Shown piece by piece: positions 17,856-41,003 of a DNA stretch of 64,000 bases. Source of the stretch: Acidobacteriota bacterium. GTDB lineage: Bacteria; Acidobacteriota; Blastocatellia; RBC074. Every line of letters begins with the position of its first letter. Position 1 is the first letter of the stretch. The position numbers and the translations under genes are program-made. Where the stretch lies: NCBI GenBank assembly GCA_016715865.1, contig JADJXM010000018.1, forward strand, positions 1 through 64,000, read 5' to 3'. Below the pieces are notes generated by a model. It was not told where the DNA came from and did not search any database. It saw only the letters and a list, made by a program, of their open reading frames with translations.

Positions 17856-18788
17856 CTATTTAGCTCCGCAGCATTTCTTGTATTTCCTGGTCGAACCGCA
17901 GGGACACGGATCATTCCGGCCAACCTTGACCGGATTGACAAGATTGCCGTGCTCGGCCAATTGAAAACCGGCCGGGGTTTCGATATCTGGCACATCCCAA
18001 TAGAGTTTTTCGTTGGCCTGTTCTTCCATCTCATCTAGACGTTCATTGATCTGCGCAGGCTGGTAAAAATACTCGATTGTATTGTTTTCATTATCCAGAT
18101 CGATGAAGAAGTCCCGTGACGAGCTGTCGTACGAGGCTCTGAGCCTGGAAAATGAGCCGCAAATTGATTCGTCTATCAGACCGCGATCATATGCCTTCCT
18201 GATCGCCTTGAATCCGTGTTCGTGATCGAGCGCCACCGGGCAGGAGACGCTGAAACTCAGGAACGTTTCGTCGTCCTCCGTTTCGTTCTCATACAGGCCG
18301 CAAATAAAATCGGAAGCATCGCGTCTGAGCGCCTCGTCGTTTCGGGCGATGAGAGTCATCGCCAGTGCGGCCTTGTAGCGGCAGTAGGAATAGTCCGGGT
18401 TGTCGCGCCAGGCGCCGCGGTAGCTGGTGATGAAATCGCGACAATAGGGCAATGCCGGGGCCCCGAAACTTGCGATCACCGCGGCGATCGAATCGATCCC
18501 CGCATGATGATCGGCAAAATATGCGTGCGGCAGCATTTCAAAGATCAGCGGCAGCGCTTTTTCATCACCGATGAGACCGAGAATCGCCATGGCATGCTGA
18601 ACGATCCAATATTTTCCATCGCTGCCCTCGTACCAGTTCTCTTCGTCGGCCAGCGCCTCGCGCAGCGGCCCCGCCGCCTCTTCTCCGCGATCGGCGAGAG
18701 CCGTGATCAGCTCCATCTCGACGTCGCTTCCAAGGCTGTAGAGAAGTGCGATCAGTTCATGGGTCTGCATCTCGTTGTATTTGTCCAT
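17856..18788 (-). CDS. SEC-C motif protein with HEAT-like/DUF1186-like body
   Basis: The 310-residue protein ends in VGRNDPCPCGSTRKYKKCCG, the zinc-binding SEC-C motif first described at the end of SecA. The body (about 1-250) is helical and acidic, with repeats such as PLREALADEENWYEGSDGKY and ALPLIFEMLPHAYFADHHAG that resemble HEAT-type or DUF1186 proteins. It is probably cytoplasmic. SEC-C proteins may bind partners through the zinc knuckle; the role here is unknown. A TATAAT (18813-18808, minus) lies 20 bases before the ATG and may be its -10 element, although no good -35 is seen. Confidence 0.8.
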   Translation of the reverse strand: MDKYNEMQTHELIALLYSLGSDVEMELITALADRGEEAAGPLREALADEENWYEGSDGKYWIVQHAMAILGLIGDEKALPLIFEMLPHAYFADHHAGIDSIAAVIASFGAPALPYCRDFITSYRGAWRDNPDYSYCRYKAALAMTLIARNDEALRRDASDFICGLYENETEDDETFLSFSVSCPVALDHEHGFKAIRKAYDRGLIDESICGSFSRLRASYDSSSRDFFIDLDNENNTIEYFYQPAQINERLDEMEEQANEKLYWDVPDIETPAGFQLAEHGNLVNPVKVGRNDPCPCGSTRKYKKCCGAK

Positions 18789-18817
18789 AACTTCAACATC
18801 ATCCCTGATTATAAAAG

Positions 18818-18992
18818 TAACTGCTCAGCGCCATGGAGAGTTTCCAGTGGAAAGAAGTTTCCGGTTTCCAGTCGTCTGCAACAGTTTCGTAAATAGTCAT
18901 AATTGCATGCTGTATGGCAGGGAAGAATCTGCTGTTGTCCAGAAAACTGGAAACTTCTTCCCACTGGAAACTTTACCCGGCGCTGAGCAGTT
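18818..18992. repeat. Inverted (GTTTCCA)-type repeat bounded by ACTGCTCAGCGCC arms
   Basis: The outer arms TAACTGCTCAGCGCC (18818-18832) and GGCGCTGAGCAGTT (18979-18992) enclose inner arms of GTTTCCAGT / ACTGGAAAC units and an unrelated loop of about 70 bases. Here the ACTGCTCAGC module is outside the heptamers. In the element at 31754-31895 the same module is inside another heptamer array. The element fills most of the divergent gap between the SEC-C and spoVR genes; the remainder holds the two candidate promoters. Confidence 0.85.
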
Positions 18993-19061
18993 ATTTATAA
19001 AAAGATGAAATATGCCAGTTGAAGCGTAAAAAGTCGAATTGTCGCGGGGCTGAGAGTCGTG

Positions 19062-19070
19062 TGGTATATT
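19062..19070 (+). promoter_or_regulatory. Extended -10 promoter element upstream of spoVR
   Basis: TGGTATATT fits an extended -10 element (TGn followed by TATAAT-like). It lies 60 bases before the chosen spoVR ATG and outside the palindrome. The nearest -35-like hexamer, TTGTCG at 19039, is 20 bases away, which is too far for a strong match. Confidence 0.4.
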
Positions 19071-19129
19071 GTTTTTACAACACAATGATGGCCCCCGCGG
19101 GGTATGACAGGATCGAGGCGGTAAAGAGC

Positions 19130-23200
<4,071 letters not shown>

Positions 23201-23233
23201 AAAGTATTGTCAATCAACCTTTTACGATACTTC

Positions 23234-24346
23234 TCACATATTGGTCCGCTGATTTGCGGATAAAAATTGCCCCGACTGCACCTGAAAAGTTGCAGCACGA
23301 TCACGATAACGGTCGGCTATGGAACGCTTTGATGTCGAGACGATCGTCTGTGCTCGACCATCCAGATAATTGAGCAGGATCTCGATCCTCGTCCGATCCA
23401 GTTCGGCATCGAGATCGTCTATCAGAAATATGGGGTGCTCTTCGAAAACGTCATGGTACACGCTAAGTTGCGCCAGATCAAGAATCAGAAGGGCGCTCCG
23501 CTGCTGACCGGAGCTGCCGAACCGCGCGATCTCGTAACCGTCAAAGAGGATCTCGAGATCGTCACGGTGTGGGCCGACGAGCGAATATCCGATCGCGATC
23601 TCGTTCTTCAATCTGAGGCCCATCCTTTCACGCAACAGACCGGCATAATCGCTCAGATCACCCTTGCCATCGAGTGAGGATTTGTAACGAATCTCGATAG
23701 TTTCGTGCTGGAAGAGCCCCGGTGAGAGCCTCTCACGAAGCTTATCAACATATCCGGTCCGCGTGCTGTGAATCTCTGCGCCAAGCGTAATCAGCTGATC
23801 GTTCCAGGGAGCGATCAGATCGAGAAATCTCAGTGGATCATCGGTCTCGGACGCTTCGCGCAGCAGCGCGTTCTTCTGCTTGAGCGCCCGGTTATATTCG
23901 CTCAGCGTCCCAAGAAATGAAGGCTGGATGCCGAAAATCGCTCGGTCCAGGAATTTCCTTCGGGCGTCGGGGGCGCCGCGCACTACCTGCATGTCCTCAG
24001 CCGTGAAAGCGATTGCGTCCAGATTACCCAGATAGCGAATCATCGGCTCCCGTTTGGCATTCAGAAATGTCTGCTTGGTGGTTTCAGCGATGAGGAGCTG
24101 AATCTCTTTGACGAGCGATCCGCGCGCAACGCTCCCGCGCAGTATGGCCTCCTTCTCTCCATGGCGTATCGCCTCTCTCGGATGGGAAGTTCTGAACGAT
24201 TTGGTCGTCGCCAGCAAATAGACCGCCTCGAGCCACCCGCTCTTCCCCTGTGCGTTGGCGCCGTATATCACGTTCAGACCTGGGGAAAATTCGACCGAGC
24301 CAGCGAGGTTGCGGAAATTGACGGCTTCGATGGTCCGGAGGTGCAT
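23234..24346 (-). CDS. recF: DNA replication and repair protein RecF
   Basis: This 370-residue SMC-like ATPase loads RecA at gapped DNA with RecO and RecR. The N-terminus MHLRTIEAVNFRNL leads to Walker A GANAQGKSG, a variant of the usual GxNGxGKT with Ala-Gln in place of Gly-x. Other conserved parts are TTKSFRT, GSSGQQRSALLILDLAQ (ABC-like signature) and HPIFLIDDLDAELDRTR (Walker B). It is upstream of gyrB on the same strand, a classical recF-gyrB order, although dnaA and dnaN are not in the window. A TGTTAAAAT extended -10-like element lies only about 7 bases before the ATG, so the message may be nearly leaderless. Confidence 0.95.
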   Translation of the reverse strand: MHLRTIEAVNFRNLAGSVEFSPGLNVIYGANAQGKSGWLEAVYLLATTKSFRTSHPREAIRHGEKEAILRGSVARGSLVKEIQLLIAETTKQTFLNAKREPMIRYLGNLDAIAFTAEDMQVVRGAPDARRKFLDRAIFGIQPSFLGTLSEYNRALKQKNALLREASETDDPLRFLDLIAPWNDQLITLGAEIHSTRTGYVDKLRERLSPGLFQHETIEIRYKSSLDGKGDLSDYAGLLRERMGLRLKNEIAIGYSLVGPHRDDLEILFDGYEIARFGSSGQQRSALLILDLAQLSVYHDVFEEHPIFLIDDLDAELDRTRIEILLNYLDGRAQTIVSTSKRSIADRYRDRAATFQVQSGQFLSANQRTNM

Positions 24347-24366
24347 AGACTGGACATTTTAACACA

Positions 24367-24441
24367 ATTCCGGAGCGCCGACCTCCGGTCGGCATCTCTT
24401 TTACTGAAAATCATGCCGACCTGAGGTCGGCGCTCCGGAAT
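24367..24441. repeat. Head-to-head pair of REP-like units (GCCGACC stem)
   Basis: Left unit: GGAGC, GCCGACC, TCC, GGTCGGC, ATC. The right unit is its inverse with loop TCA. The two units also pair over 25 or more bases around an 18-base loop, giving a BIME-like structure between recF and the giant surface-protein gene. It starts about 20 bases upstream of the recF start. Confidence 0.85.
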
Positions 24442-24507
24442 TTCAAAAAATCGTGGTGGTCGTTGCCGACCACCCCGAAGGCCTGTGCCTGAACGCGTTT
24501 GATCAAG

Positions 24508-30881
<6,374 letters not shown>

Positions 30882-31272
30882 GGCTCAACCTCCATAAGTG
30901 ACCCTGCATTTCTTTTTTGAGGTATGAGGGTCGAAATCAATCAAGTATCGAACAAAAATACAAGGTGTCAAATATCTGAAAAGATGGGTGAAATTAGCAC
31001 TGCTGGGTAGGTGAAAAACCCGCAATATTCACTATATTTTGATCAACGCAAAAGGCGTTCCATTCGCTGAAACAGCGTATGGAACGCGGTATTTCGTCTC
31101 TAAAAACCCGGGTATTCACTTTTAAAACCCGGCTAATAATCTGGATTCAGGCAGTTTATGGAGATAGATGAGTAGATCCGGCGGACTATCGTAATTTGGC
31201 TGATCGCGAGTCCACACTCGATAGATGGCTGATAAATATTGGTGAAAAACACGCAGTATTGAGGCCGGTGAA
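30882..31272. other. Intergenic region with a strong hairpin and a 20-base direct repeat
   Basis: This 391-base gap precedes the giant surface-protein gene. GCGTTCCAT (31055-31063) pairs with ATGGAACGC (31079-31087), and inside it CGCTG pairs with CAGCG around AAA, giving a 14-bp hairpin with one mismatch and no T-run. GGTGAAAAACCCGCAATATT at 31010-31029 recurs as GGTGAAAAACACGCAGTATT at 31241-31260 (18 of 20 identical). Related AAAACCCGG pieces lie at 31105-31135. These could be regulator sites or a terminator. No gene is seen. Confidence 0.55.
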
Positions 31273-31710
31273 TCACTCAACCGGCAGGATCGGAACATCC
31301 CAATGTGCGATCAGAATCTCGAACCGGCGCTGCTCTTCGCGTTTGAAGGTCTGCTGATCGGGGTAGATTTGCCTGATGATCGCCTCTTCCTCGCTCGGTG
31401 AGTTATATATTTCGGCGCTCTTGAAAGCGAGCGTGACACGGAAGTCCCACCGGCCTTCTTCCGTAGCGTGATAGCGTGGCTTTTCGATTCTGATACTGAG
31501 AATGCGGCCCGAATCAACCTGTTTCTTTAATACCGGCAGGTGGTTCTTTTTGAAGAGCGTCAAAAACTCATCGGCATAGCCCCATTTCGCCTTGTAGTAG
31601 TATTCGACGACGAAAGGTTTCTCCTGAACGGCTGCCACCATTGTCTTAAGTGGCGACAGCGATAATGTGAGGCAAGAAAAGAAGATGAAAATTGCTGCGC
31701 GTCTATTCAT
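31273..31710 (-). CDS. Small secreted protein of unknown function
   Basis: The product has 145 residues. A signal peptide (MNRRAAIFIFFSCLTLSLSP) is followed by a compact domain with KPFVVEYYYKAKWGYADEF, FLTLFKKNHLPVLKKQ, SIRIEKPRYHATEEGRWDF and VTLAFKS. The strand-helix-strand pattern and the aromatic residues look like a ferredoxin-like alpha/beta barrel (compare Dabb or EthD folds), but I do not recognise a family. The start ATG 31710 has CAGGAG about 8 bases upstream, better than the ATG at 31731. It stands alone between the surface-protein gap and a nested palindrome. Confidence 0.6.
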   Translation of the reverse strand: MNRRAAIFIFFSCLTLSLSPLKTMVAAVQEKPFVVEYYYKAKWGYADEFLTLFKKNHLPVLKKQVDSGRILSIRIEKPRYHATEEGRWDFRVTLAFKSAEIYNSPSEEEAIIRQIYPDQQTFKREEQRRFEILIAHWDVPILPVE

Positions 31711-31753
31711 TTCAACGGCTCCTGTTATCAAAAATTCATGCCGACCGGTGGTT

Positions 31754-31874
31754 AAAAGAAAGTAGAAAGTAGAAGTTACTGCTCAGCCCTTGCGTCACGG
31801 AACCACGAGCGTTAGCGAGTGGTTCCGTGACGCCGCAGTTCCGTGACGCCGTGAACAAGGGTGAGCAGTACTTT

Positions 31875-31895
<21 letters not shown>
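31754..31895. repeat. Nested palindrome: GTAGAAA heptamers around ACTGCTCAGC around a GAGCGTTAGCGAG hairpin
   Basis: Outer GAAAGTA units (31754-31775) pair with TACTTTC units (31876-31895). Inside them ACTGCTCAGCCCTTG (31778-31792) pairs with CAAGGGTGAGCAGT (31856-31869). Inside that GTCACGGAACCAC pairs with GTGGTTCCGTGAC-like sequence around GAGCGTTAGCGAG. The right outer arm overlaps the 3' end of mpl and encodes its last residues, KVESRK. A partial REP-like ATGCCGACCGG lies just left, at 31739-31749. Three module types nested in one site suggest serial insertion. Confidence 0.85.
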
Positions 31896-33308
<1,413 letters not shown>

Positions 33309-33428
33309 TCAGTCCTGTACAATGATGTCTTGATGAAATCCCTGAAATTATAGCCATCATCCGACCAATAGTGTAGTCATTTGAAATTGGCTGACGGATT
33401 CTGTAGATTGAAATGCGGAGGTCATGTC

Positions 33429-33935
33429 ATGAAATCAGATCGCAGAAGTTTCATCGCCGCGTCCGTCCTCTCCGTAGGAGCGCTTTCGTTTCCCGCTTCA
33501 ACACGCGCCGTGGAAATCTCGGTGAATCAGGACGGAGCGAAGGAGATCTCGATCCGCGGTCGGGTCGTTTGCCTGACTGAAGAACTCGACAAGACCTTCA
33601 ATGTCATGCCCGATTGCGCCAACCGCGGCCACGTCTATTCGATCAAGACGGCCGAAGGCAGGATTTATCCTCTGCTGCCGACCGATTCAGCTGCAGCCGT
33701 ATGGATGGATCAGCGCTTTCGAGTGCGCGACCTGCAGGTCACCGGGCGCAGCTTCCCTGAATCCGACTTCATCGAAGTCATCAACTTTCAATCCTGGGTC
33801 GATAACAGACTCCACGACCTCTACTATTTCTGCGATGTCTGCATGATCACAACCTTCAAACCAGGCCCTTGCGAATGCTGCCAGGACCCGGTCGTTTTTC
33901 GCGAAACTCCCGCCGGAGAGAATTCTCAAATCTAA
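33429..33935 (+). CDS. Tat-exported small Cys-rich protein
   Basis: The product has 168 residues. The N-terminus MKSDRRSFIAASVLSVGALS with the twin arginine and a moderate hydrophobic core looks like a Tat signal, which would mean export after folding. The mature part has an OB-like beta pattern (KEISIRGRVVCLTEELD, GRIYPLLPTDS, FRVRDLQVTGRSFPESDFIE). The C-terminus is Cys-rich: YYFCDVCMITTFKPGPCECC, followed by QDP. The CxxC and CxCC clusters suggest a metal or cluster site. ATG 33429 has GGAGG 8 bases upstream. I do not recognise a named family. It precedes the Rrf2 regulator and suf operon but has its own gap of 164 bases. Confidence 0.7.
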   Translation: MKSDRRSFIAASVLSVGALSFPASTRAVEISVNQDGAKEISIRGRVVCLTEELDKTFNVMPDCANRGHVYSIKTAEGRIYPLLPTDSAAAVWMDQRFRVRDLQVTGRSFPESDFIEVINFQSWVDNRLHDLYYFCDVCMITTFKPGPCECCQDPVVFRETPAGENSQI

Positions 33936-33956
33936 TCCGGTCCAGCACTATTTAAT

Positions 33957-33984
33957 TCATGCCGACCGGAGGTTTGCGTTCCAT
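33957..33984 (-). repeat. Degenerate REP-like unit upstream of the Rrf2 gene
   Basis: Read on the minus strand it is GGAACGCAAACC, TCC, GGTCGGC, ATGAAT, which matches the REP-like plan with a decayed left stem and foot. It ends 18 bases before the -35 element of the regulator promoter. Confidence 0.5.
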
Positions 33985-33989
33985 TTTTA

Positions 33990-34016
33990 TTCCATACAAA
34001 CTTGTCAGGTATGGAA
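33990..34016 (+). promoter_or_regulatory. Inverted-repeat operator over the -35 of the Rrf2 gene
   Basis: TTCCATAC and GTATGGAA are perfect inverted arms with an 11-base spacer. On the minus strand it reads ATACCTGACAAGTTTGTATGG, close to the box at 34642-34664. It resembles the IscR type 1 site (ATAssyGAC then GTC) with one base less in the spacer. Its overlap with the -35 suggests autorepression. Confidence 0.65.
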
Positions 34017-34030
34017 CATGGTGCTATTAT
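34002..34030 (+). promoter_or_regulatory. Promoter of the Rrf2 regulator and suf genes
   Basis: TTGTCA (34002-34007) and TATTAT (34025-34030) are 17 bases apart, each five of six to consensus. The transcript would begin near 34038, about 60 bases before the GTG start of the regulator. The -35 lies within the inverted-repeat operator. Confidence 0.7.
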
Positions 34031-34099
34031 TTGACTTCCTTGATGGGAGTCAGGCAGGAGAGTAAGCACGTATCAGGACATATAAATTAAGATTAAGAA

Positions 34100-34594
34100 G
34101 TGAAGATCACAGCCCAGGAAGAATACGGGATACGATGCATTTTGCAGTTGGCGCGCGAAGAGGCGGGCGCCACGCTGCAGGTGCGTGACATAGCCGAGCG
34201 TGAGGGGATGTCTGTCGCATATGTCGAAAAGATTCTCTGGACATTGAGCCGCAGCGGCATCGTCGAGAGCGTGCGCGGACCCAAAGGCGGGTACAGATTG
34301 ACGCGCCCTTGTGCCGATATTTCAATCGGCGAAGTCATGCGCGTGCTCGGCGGGACACCTTCAAAGGAAGAGATATGTTCGCAGTTCACCGGGAATCAGG
34401 AGACCTGCGTTCATCACGACGGCTGCGGTTTGCGTCCCGTCTGGGCGAGCATAACCGATATAGTTAACAGCGTTTTCGACAATATTCCGATTACCGCGCT
34501 CCTGACAGGGCTCGTGGACGTGAAACTGGTTCAAATGACCGCGAAACCTCCAGTCCACGAACCTTCGAAGTTGCCGTTCTCCATGCCGTCCTGA
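34100..34594 (+). CDS. Rrf2-family (IscR/SufR-like) iron-sulfur-sensing transcription regulator
   Basis: The product has 164 residues. The N-terminal winged helix begins MKITAQEEYGIRCILQLARE and has VRDIAEREGMSVAYVEKIL and the wing GPKGGYRL, all typical of Rrf2 proteins. C93, C103 and C109 (EICSQF, ETCVHHDGCGL) are the three cysteines expected to ligate a Fe-S cluster. IscR-like regulators sense the cluster supply and control isc or suf genes. The start is GTG 34100. It lies directly before sufB, and the same operator-like box precedes both genes, so it very likely represses itself and the suf operon when clusters are plentiful. The C-terminal 25 residues are family-variable. Confidence 0.9.
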   Translation: MKITAQEEYGIRCILQLAREEAGATLQVRDIAEREGMSVAYVEKILWTLSRSGIVESVRGPKGGYRLTRPCADISIGEVMRVLGGTPSKEEICSQFTGNQETCVHHDGCGLRPVWASITDIVNSVFDNIPITALLTGLVDVKLVQMTAKPPVHEPSKLPFSMPS

Positions 34595-34641
34595 AATTTT
34601 ACGGCCGGAATGTGATCTTTTTTAAAAAAAAATTTTGCCCA

Positions 34642-34664
34642 CATACCTGACAATTTTGTCAAGT
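34642..34664 (+). promoter_or_regulatory. Second IscR-like operator, between the Rrf2 gene and sufB
   Basis: CATACCTGACAATTTTGTCA (34642-34661) followed by AGTT has inverted TGACAA/TTGTCA halves. It shares the 12-mer TTGTCAGGTATG (here on the minus strand) with the box at 34002-34013. It lies 22 bases before the sufB ATG, downstream of a T7A9T4 tract. No clear -10/-35 pair was found here, so it may act as an internal control point or roadblock. Confidence 0.6.
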
Positions 34665-34685
34665 TAACAACAAGAGGATAGAGAG

Positions 34686-36119
<1,434 letters not shown>

Positions 36120-36143
36120 ATCGAACCTGAAGGAGGGAGATAA

Positions 36144-36581
<438 letters not shown>

Positions 36582-36630
36582 TTGAGTACTTTATAAACAA
36601 AATTTCTTGTATTCCAGACTGGGAAAAAGT

Positions 36631-36823
36631 TAATCGCAGAGGTCGCAAAGATGCGCAAAGAATTTAATCGCAAAGGTCGCAAAGGGGCAAAGATTTTTGG
36701 GGGATATGAATATCCGGATTATTGCCCACTGGATATAATTCGAACACTGATCTTCCCTGTATATCTTTGCCCCTTTGCGGCCTTTGCGATTAATTCTTTG
36801 CCCATCTTTGCAGCTTTGCGTTT
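36631..36823. repeat. Inverted repeat of TCGCAAAGG-type units inside the suf operon
   Basis: The left arm (36631-36692) contains TAATCGCAAAGGTCGCAAAG and related GCAAAG units. The right arm (36762-36823) is the complement, with CCCCTTTGCGGCCTTTGCGA. About 70 bases lie between. It occupies most of the 301-base gap between ridA and sufC; the rest contains only the sufC ribosome site GAGGAGG. Confidence 0.85.
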
Positions 36824-36882
36824 GAATTTTTCCGGACTTCAATGCCGGATAATTTAGTTTACAGAGTATTGAGGAGGCGGAA

Positions 36883-37638
<756 letters not shown>

Positions 37639-37786
37639 AAAGTTGAAAGTTAAAAGTTGAAAGTATGGTCGAAATAGAGCTGTGAAATCTTTGTGGGCTG
37701 GTCGATGTCAACTTTCAACTTTCAACTTTCAACTTTCAACTTTCAACTTTCAACTTTCAACTTTCAACTTTCAACTTTCAACTTTT
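37639..37786. repeat. Inverted heptamer repeat (CAACTTT)n between sufC and sufD
   Basis: The left arm (37639-37665) has AAAGTTGAAAGTTAAAAGTT. The right arm (about 37709-37786) is about eleven perfect CAACTTT units. The arms are unequal (about four units against eleven), which indicates copy-number change by slippage. In one frame the right arm reads as repeats of LSTFNFQ, an open frame that runs into sufD but is not thought to be translated as its start. Confidence 0.9.
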
Positions 37787-37815
37787 TTGATCAGGCACAT
37801 ATTTCGATAAACGAT

Positions 37816-39150
37816 ATGCAACAGGCGGCAACAGAAAAAGAGAACTATTTTTCGGCATACAAGCTCTTCGTCAGGACACGCGAGGGAAAGGATCCGGCCT
37901 GGCTGAATGAGCTGCGATCGAGGGCGGGTTCCCGGTTTGAGGCGCTGGACTTTCCGACGACGAGGAATGAGGAATGGAAGTACACGAATGTCGCACCGAT
38001 ACTCAAGGTTCCGTTCAGGCAGGTCTTCGATCTTGAACCAGGCGCGGTCAAAATGGCCGCGATCGAGCCGTACACTTATGCTGAATCACGGACCAGCCGG
38101 ATGGTCTTCATCAACGGGCTATACGCGCCTGAGCTGTCAGATCTGAGCGGCCTGCCCAAAGAGATCGTTGTAACCAGTCTCGCGGAGATACCTCAGGAGT
38201 CGAATGATGTTGCCCGCCGGCACCTCGGCGCATACGCGAGTTACGAGGAAGAGACCTTCACGGCGCTCAACACGGCTGTCATCGGCGACGGAGCCTTCGT
38301 CCACATTCCGGATGGGAGCATGGTAGAGCAGTCGATACACCTGCTCTTCGTCTCGACTGCGAAGGAGCCGATCGCCTCGCACCCGCGCGTGCTGATAGTT
38401 GCCGGCAAGGGATCGATCGCTTCGGTGATTGAAAGCTATGTGTCACCCGGTGAAGACATCTATTTCAACAATGCAGTGACAGAGGTCTTCGCGGACGAGA
38501 ACGCGGTGCTCAATCATTACCGGCTGCAGGAGGAGAGCGAGCGAGCTTTCCACGTCGCGACGACCCGGATTCATCAGAAACGGGACAGCAACTACACTTC
38601 ATACTCGATTTCGCTTGGCGGAGAGATCGTCAGGCACAACCTCAACGCAGTGCTGGATGATGAGCACGTCGAGACGACCATCGACGGGCTGTACGTGGTG
38701 ACCGGAAAGCAGCACGTCGACAATCACACGACGATCGACCACCGCGAACCTTTCTGCAACAGCCATCAGGTGTACAAGGGGATTCTTGACGGCAGATCAA
38801 GGGCGATCTTCAACGGCAAGATCTTCGTTCGCGAAGGGGCCGTCAAGACGGACGCTCACCAGCTGAACAAGAATCTGCTGCTTTCAGGCGGGGCGACAGC
38901 CAACACCAAACCGCAACTTGAAATCTTCGCAGACGATGTCAAGTGCTCCCACGGAGCCACCATCGGCCAGCTCGAAGACGATGAACTCTTTTACCTGGCC
39001 AGCCGAGGCATCAACCCCGAGATGGCCAGGGCGCTACTGACCTTTGGTTTCGCTGAAGACGTGATCAGCAAGATCAAGCTCAAATCGGTCCGCGAGCGGC
39101 TGGACCGGGCCGTGCTCGACAAGCTGCATCAGAGCCTGGAGATCGAATAA
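37816..39150 (+). CDS. sufD: Fe-S cluster assembly protein SufD
   Basis: The product has 444 residues. SufD partners SufB in the SufBC2D scaffold and is needed for iron entry. Visible family parts are FPTTRNEEWKYTNVAPIL, FINGLYAPELSDLSGLP, EETFTALNTAVIGDGAFVHI and GKIFVREGAVKTDAHQLNKN. The conserved end is EIFADDVKCSHGATIGQLED with FYLASRGINPEMARALL. The start ATG 37816 (MQQAATEKENYF) is the first Met after the repeat; reading upstream only adds LSTFNFQ repeats. No strong ribosome site is visible, so expression may be weaker than sufC. sufS follows 3 bases after the stop. Confidence 0.94.
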   Translation: MQQAATEKENYFSAYKLFVRTREGKDPAWLNELRSRAGSRFEALDFPTTRNEEWKYTNVAPILKVPFRQVFDLEPGAVKMAAIEPYTYAESRTSRMVFINGLYAPELSDLSGLPKEIVVTSLAEIPQESNDVARRHLGAYASYEEETFTALNTAVIGDGAFVHIPDGSMVEQSIHLLFVSTAKEPIASHPRVLIVAGKGSIASVIESYVSPGEDIYFNNAVTEVFADENAVLNHYRLQEESERAFHVATTRIHQKRDSNYTSYSISLGGEIVRHNLNAVLDDEHVETTIDGLYVVTGKQHVDNHTTIDHREPFCNSHQVYKGILDGRSRAIFNGKIFVREGAVKTDAHQLNKNLLLSGGATANTKPQLEIFADDVKCSHGATIGQLEDDELFYLASRGINPEMARALLTFGFAEDVISKIKLKSVRERLDRAVLDKLHQSLEIE

Positions 39151-39153
39151 CCC

Positions 39154-40419
<1,266 letters not shown>

Positions 40420-40426
40420 GTCAAGT

Positions 40427-40482
<56 letters not shown>

Positions 40483-40483
40483 C

Positions 40484-40936
40484 ATGTCGGACATCAGCGA
40501 ACTATATCAACAGGTCATTCTCGACCACAACAAGAAGCCGCGGAACTTCAGGAAGCTCGAATCGGCGAACCGCGAGCAGGAGGGATACAACCCGCTCTGC
40601 GGCGATCAACTGACGCTCTATCTCGAGATGGATGGCAAAGTGATCAAGGATATCGGGTTTCAGGGTTCCGGCTGTGCGATTTCGAAGGCCTCGGCATCGA
40701 TGATGACTGCGGCGGTCAAGGGCAAGACCAAAGATGAGGCGGAGGTACTCTTCGATGAATTTCATCGCATGGTCAAGGGGGAACTCGACCCTGAAAAGGA
40801 AGAGAATCATCTGGGCAGGCTGACGATCCTCTCCGGCGTTCGGGAGTATCCCGCCCGCGTCAAATGCGCCAGCCTGTCGTGGCATACGCTCCACGCTGCT
40901 CTCGAAAACAAGGACGAAGCAGTCTCGACAGAGTAA
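40484..40936 (+). CDS. sufU: SUF system scaffold/sulfur-transfer protein SufU
   Basis: The 150-residue IscU/NifU-N-like protein has SufU-type features. ELYQQVILDHNKKPRNF is the usual start. The three conserved cysteines are in NPLCGDQ, GSGCAISKASASMM and RVKCASLSWHTL, with the longer insert (HRMVKGELDPEKEE) between the second and third that separates SufU from IscU. In Gram-positive bacteria SufU is a zinc-dependent acceptor of sulfur from SufS. The heptamer repeat abuts the ATG. The gene ends the suf operon, just before a 29-bp stem hairpin. Confidence 0.94.
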   Translation: MSDISELYQQVILDHNKKPRNFRKLESANREQEGYNPLCGDQLTLYLEMDGKVIKDIGFQGSGCAISKASASMMTAAVKGKTKDEAEVLFDEFHRMVKGELDPEKEENHLGRLTILSGVREYPARVKCASLSWHTLHAALENKDEAVSTE

Positions 40937-41000
<64 letters not shown>

Positions 41001-41003
41001 TCT

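Noticed and set aside
34621..34634. T7A9T4 tract between the Rrf2 gene and sufB as a terminator
   Set aside because: There is no GC stem before the T-run; it may be curved or an UP-like element, but termination is unsupported.
37707..37786. Regular repeats that might be read as a CRISPR array
   Set aside because: The unit is 7 bases with no spacers, and no cas genes are present; the other repeat clusters are hairpins.
37693..37815. Open frame upstream of sufD encoding repeated LSTFNFQ as a possible N-terminal extension
   Set aside because: It is simply the CAACTTT heptamer read in one frame; SufD homologues begin near MQQAATEK-like sequence, and a variable repeat would be an unlikely N-terminus.
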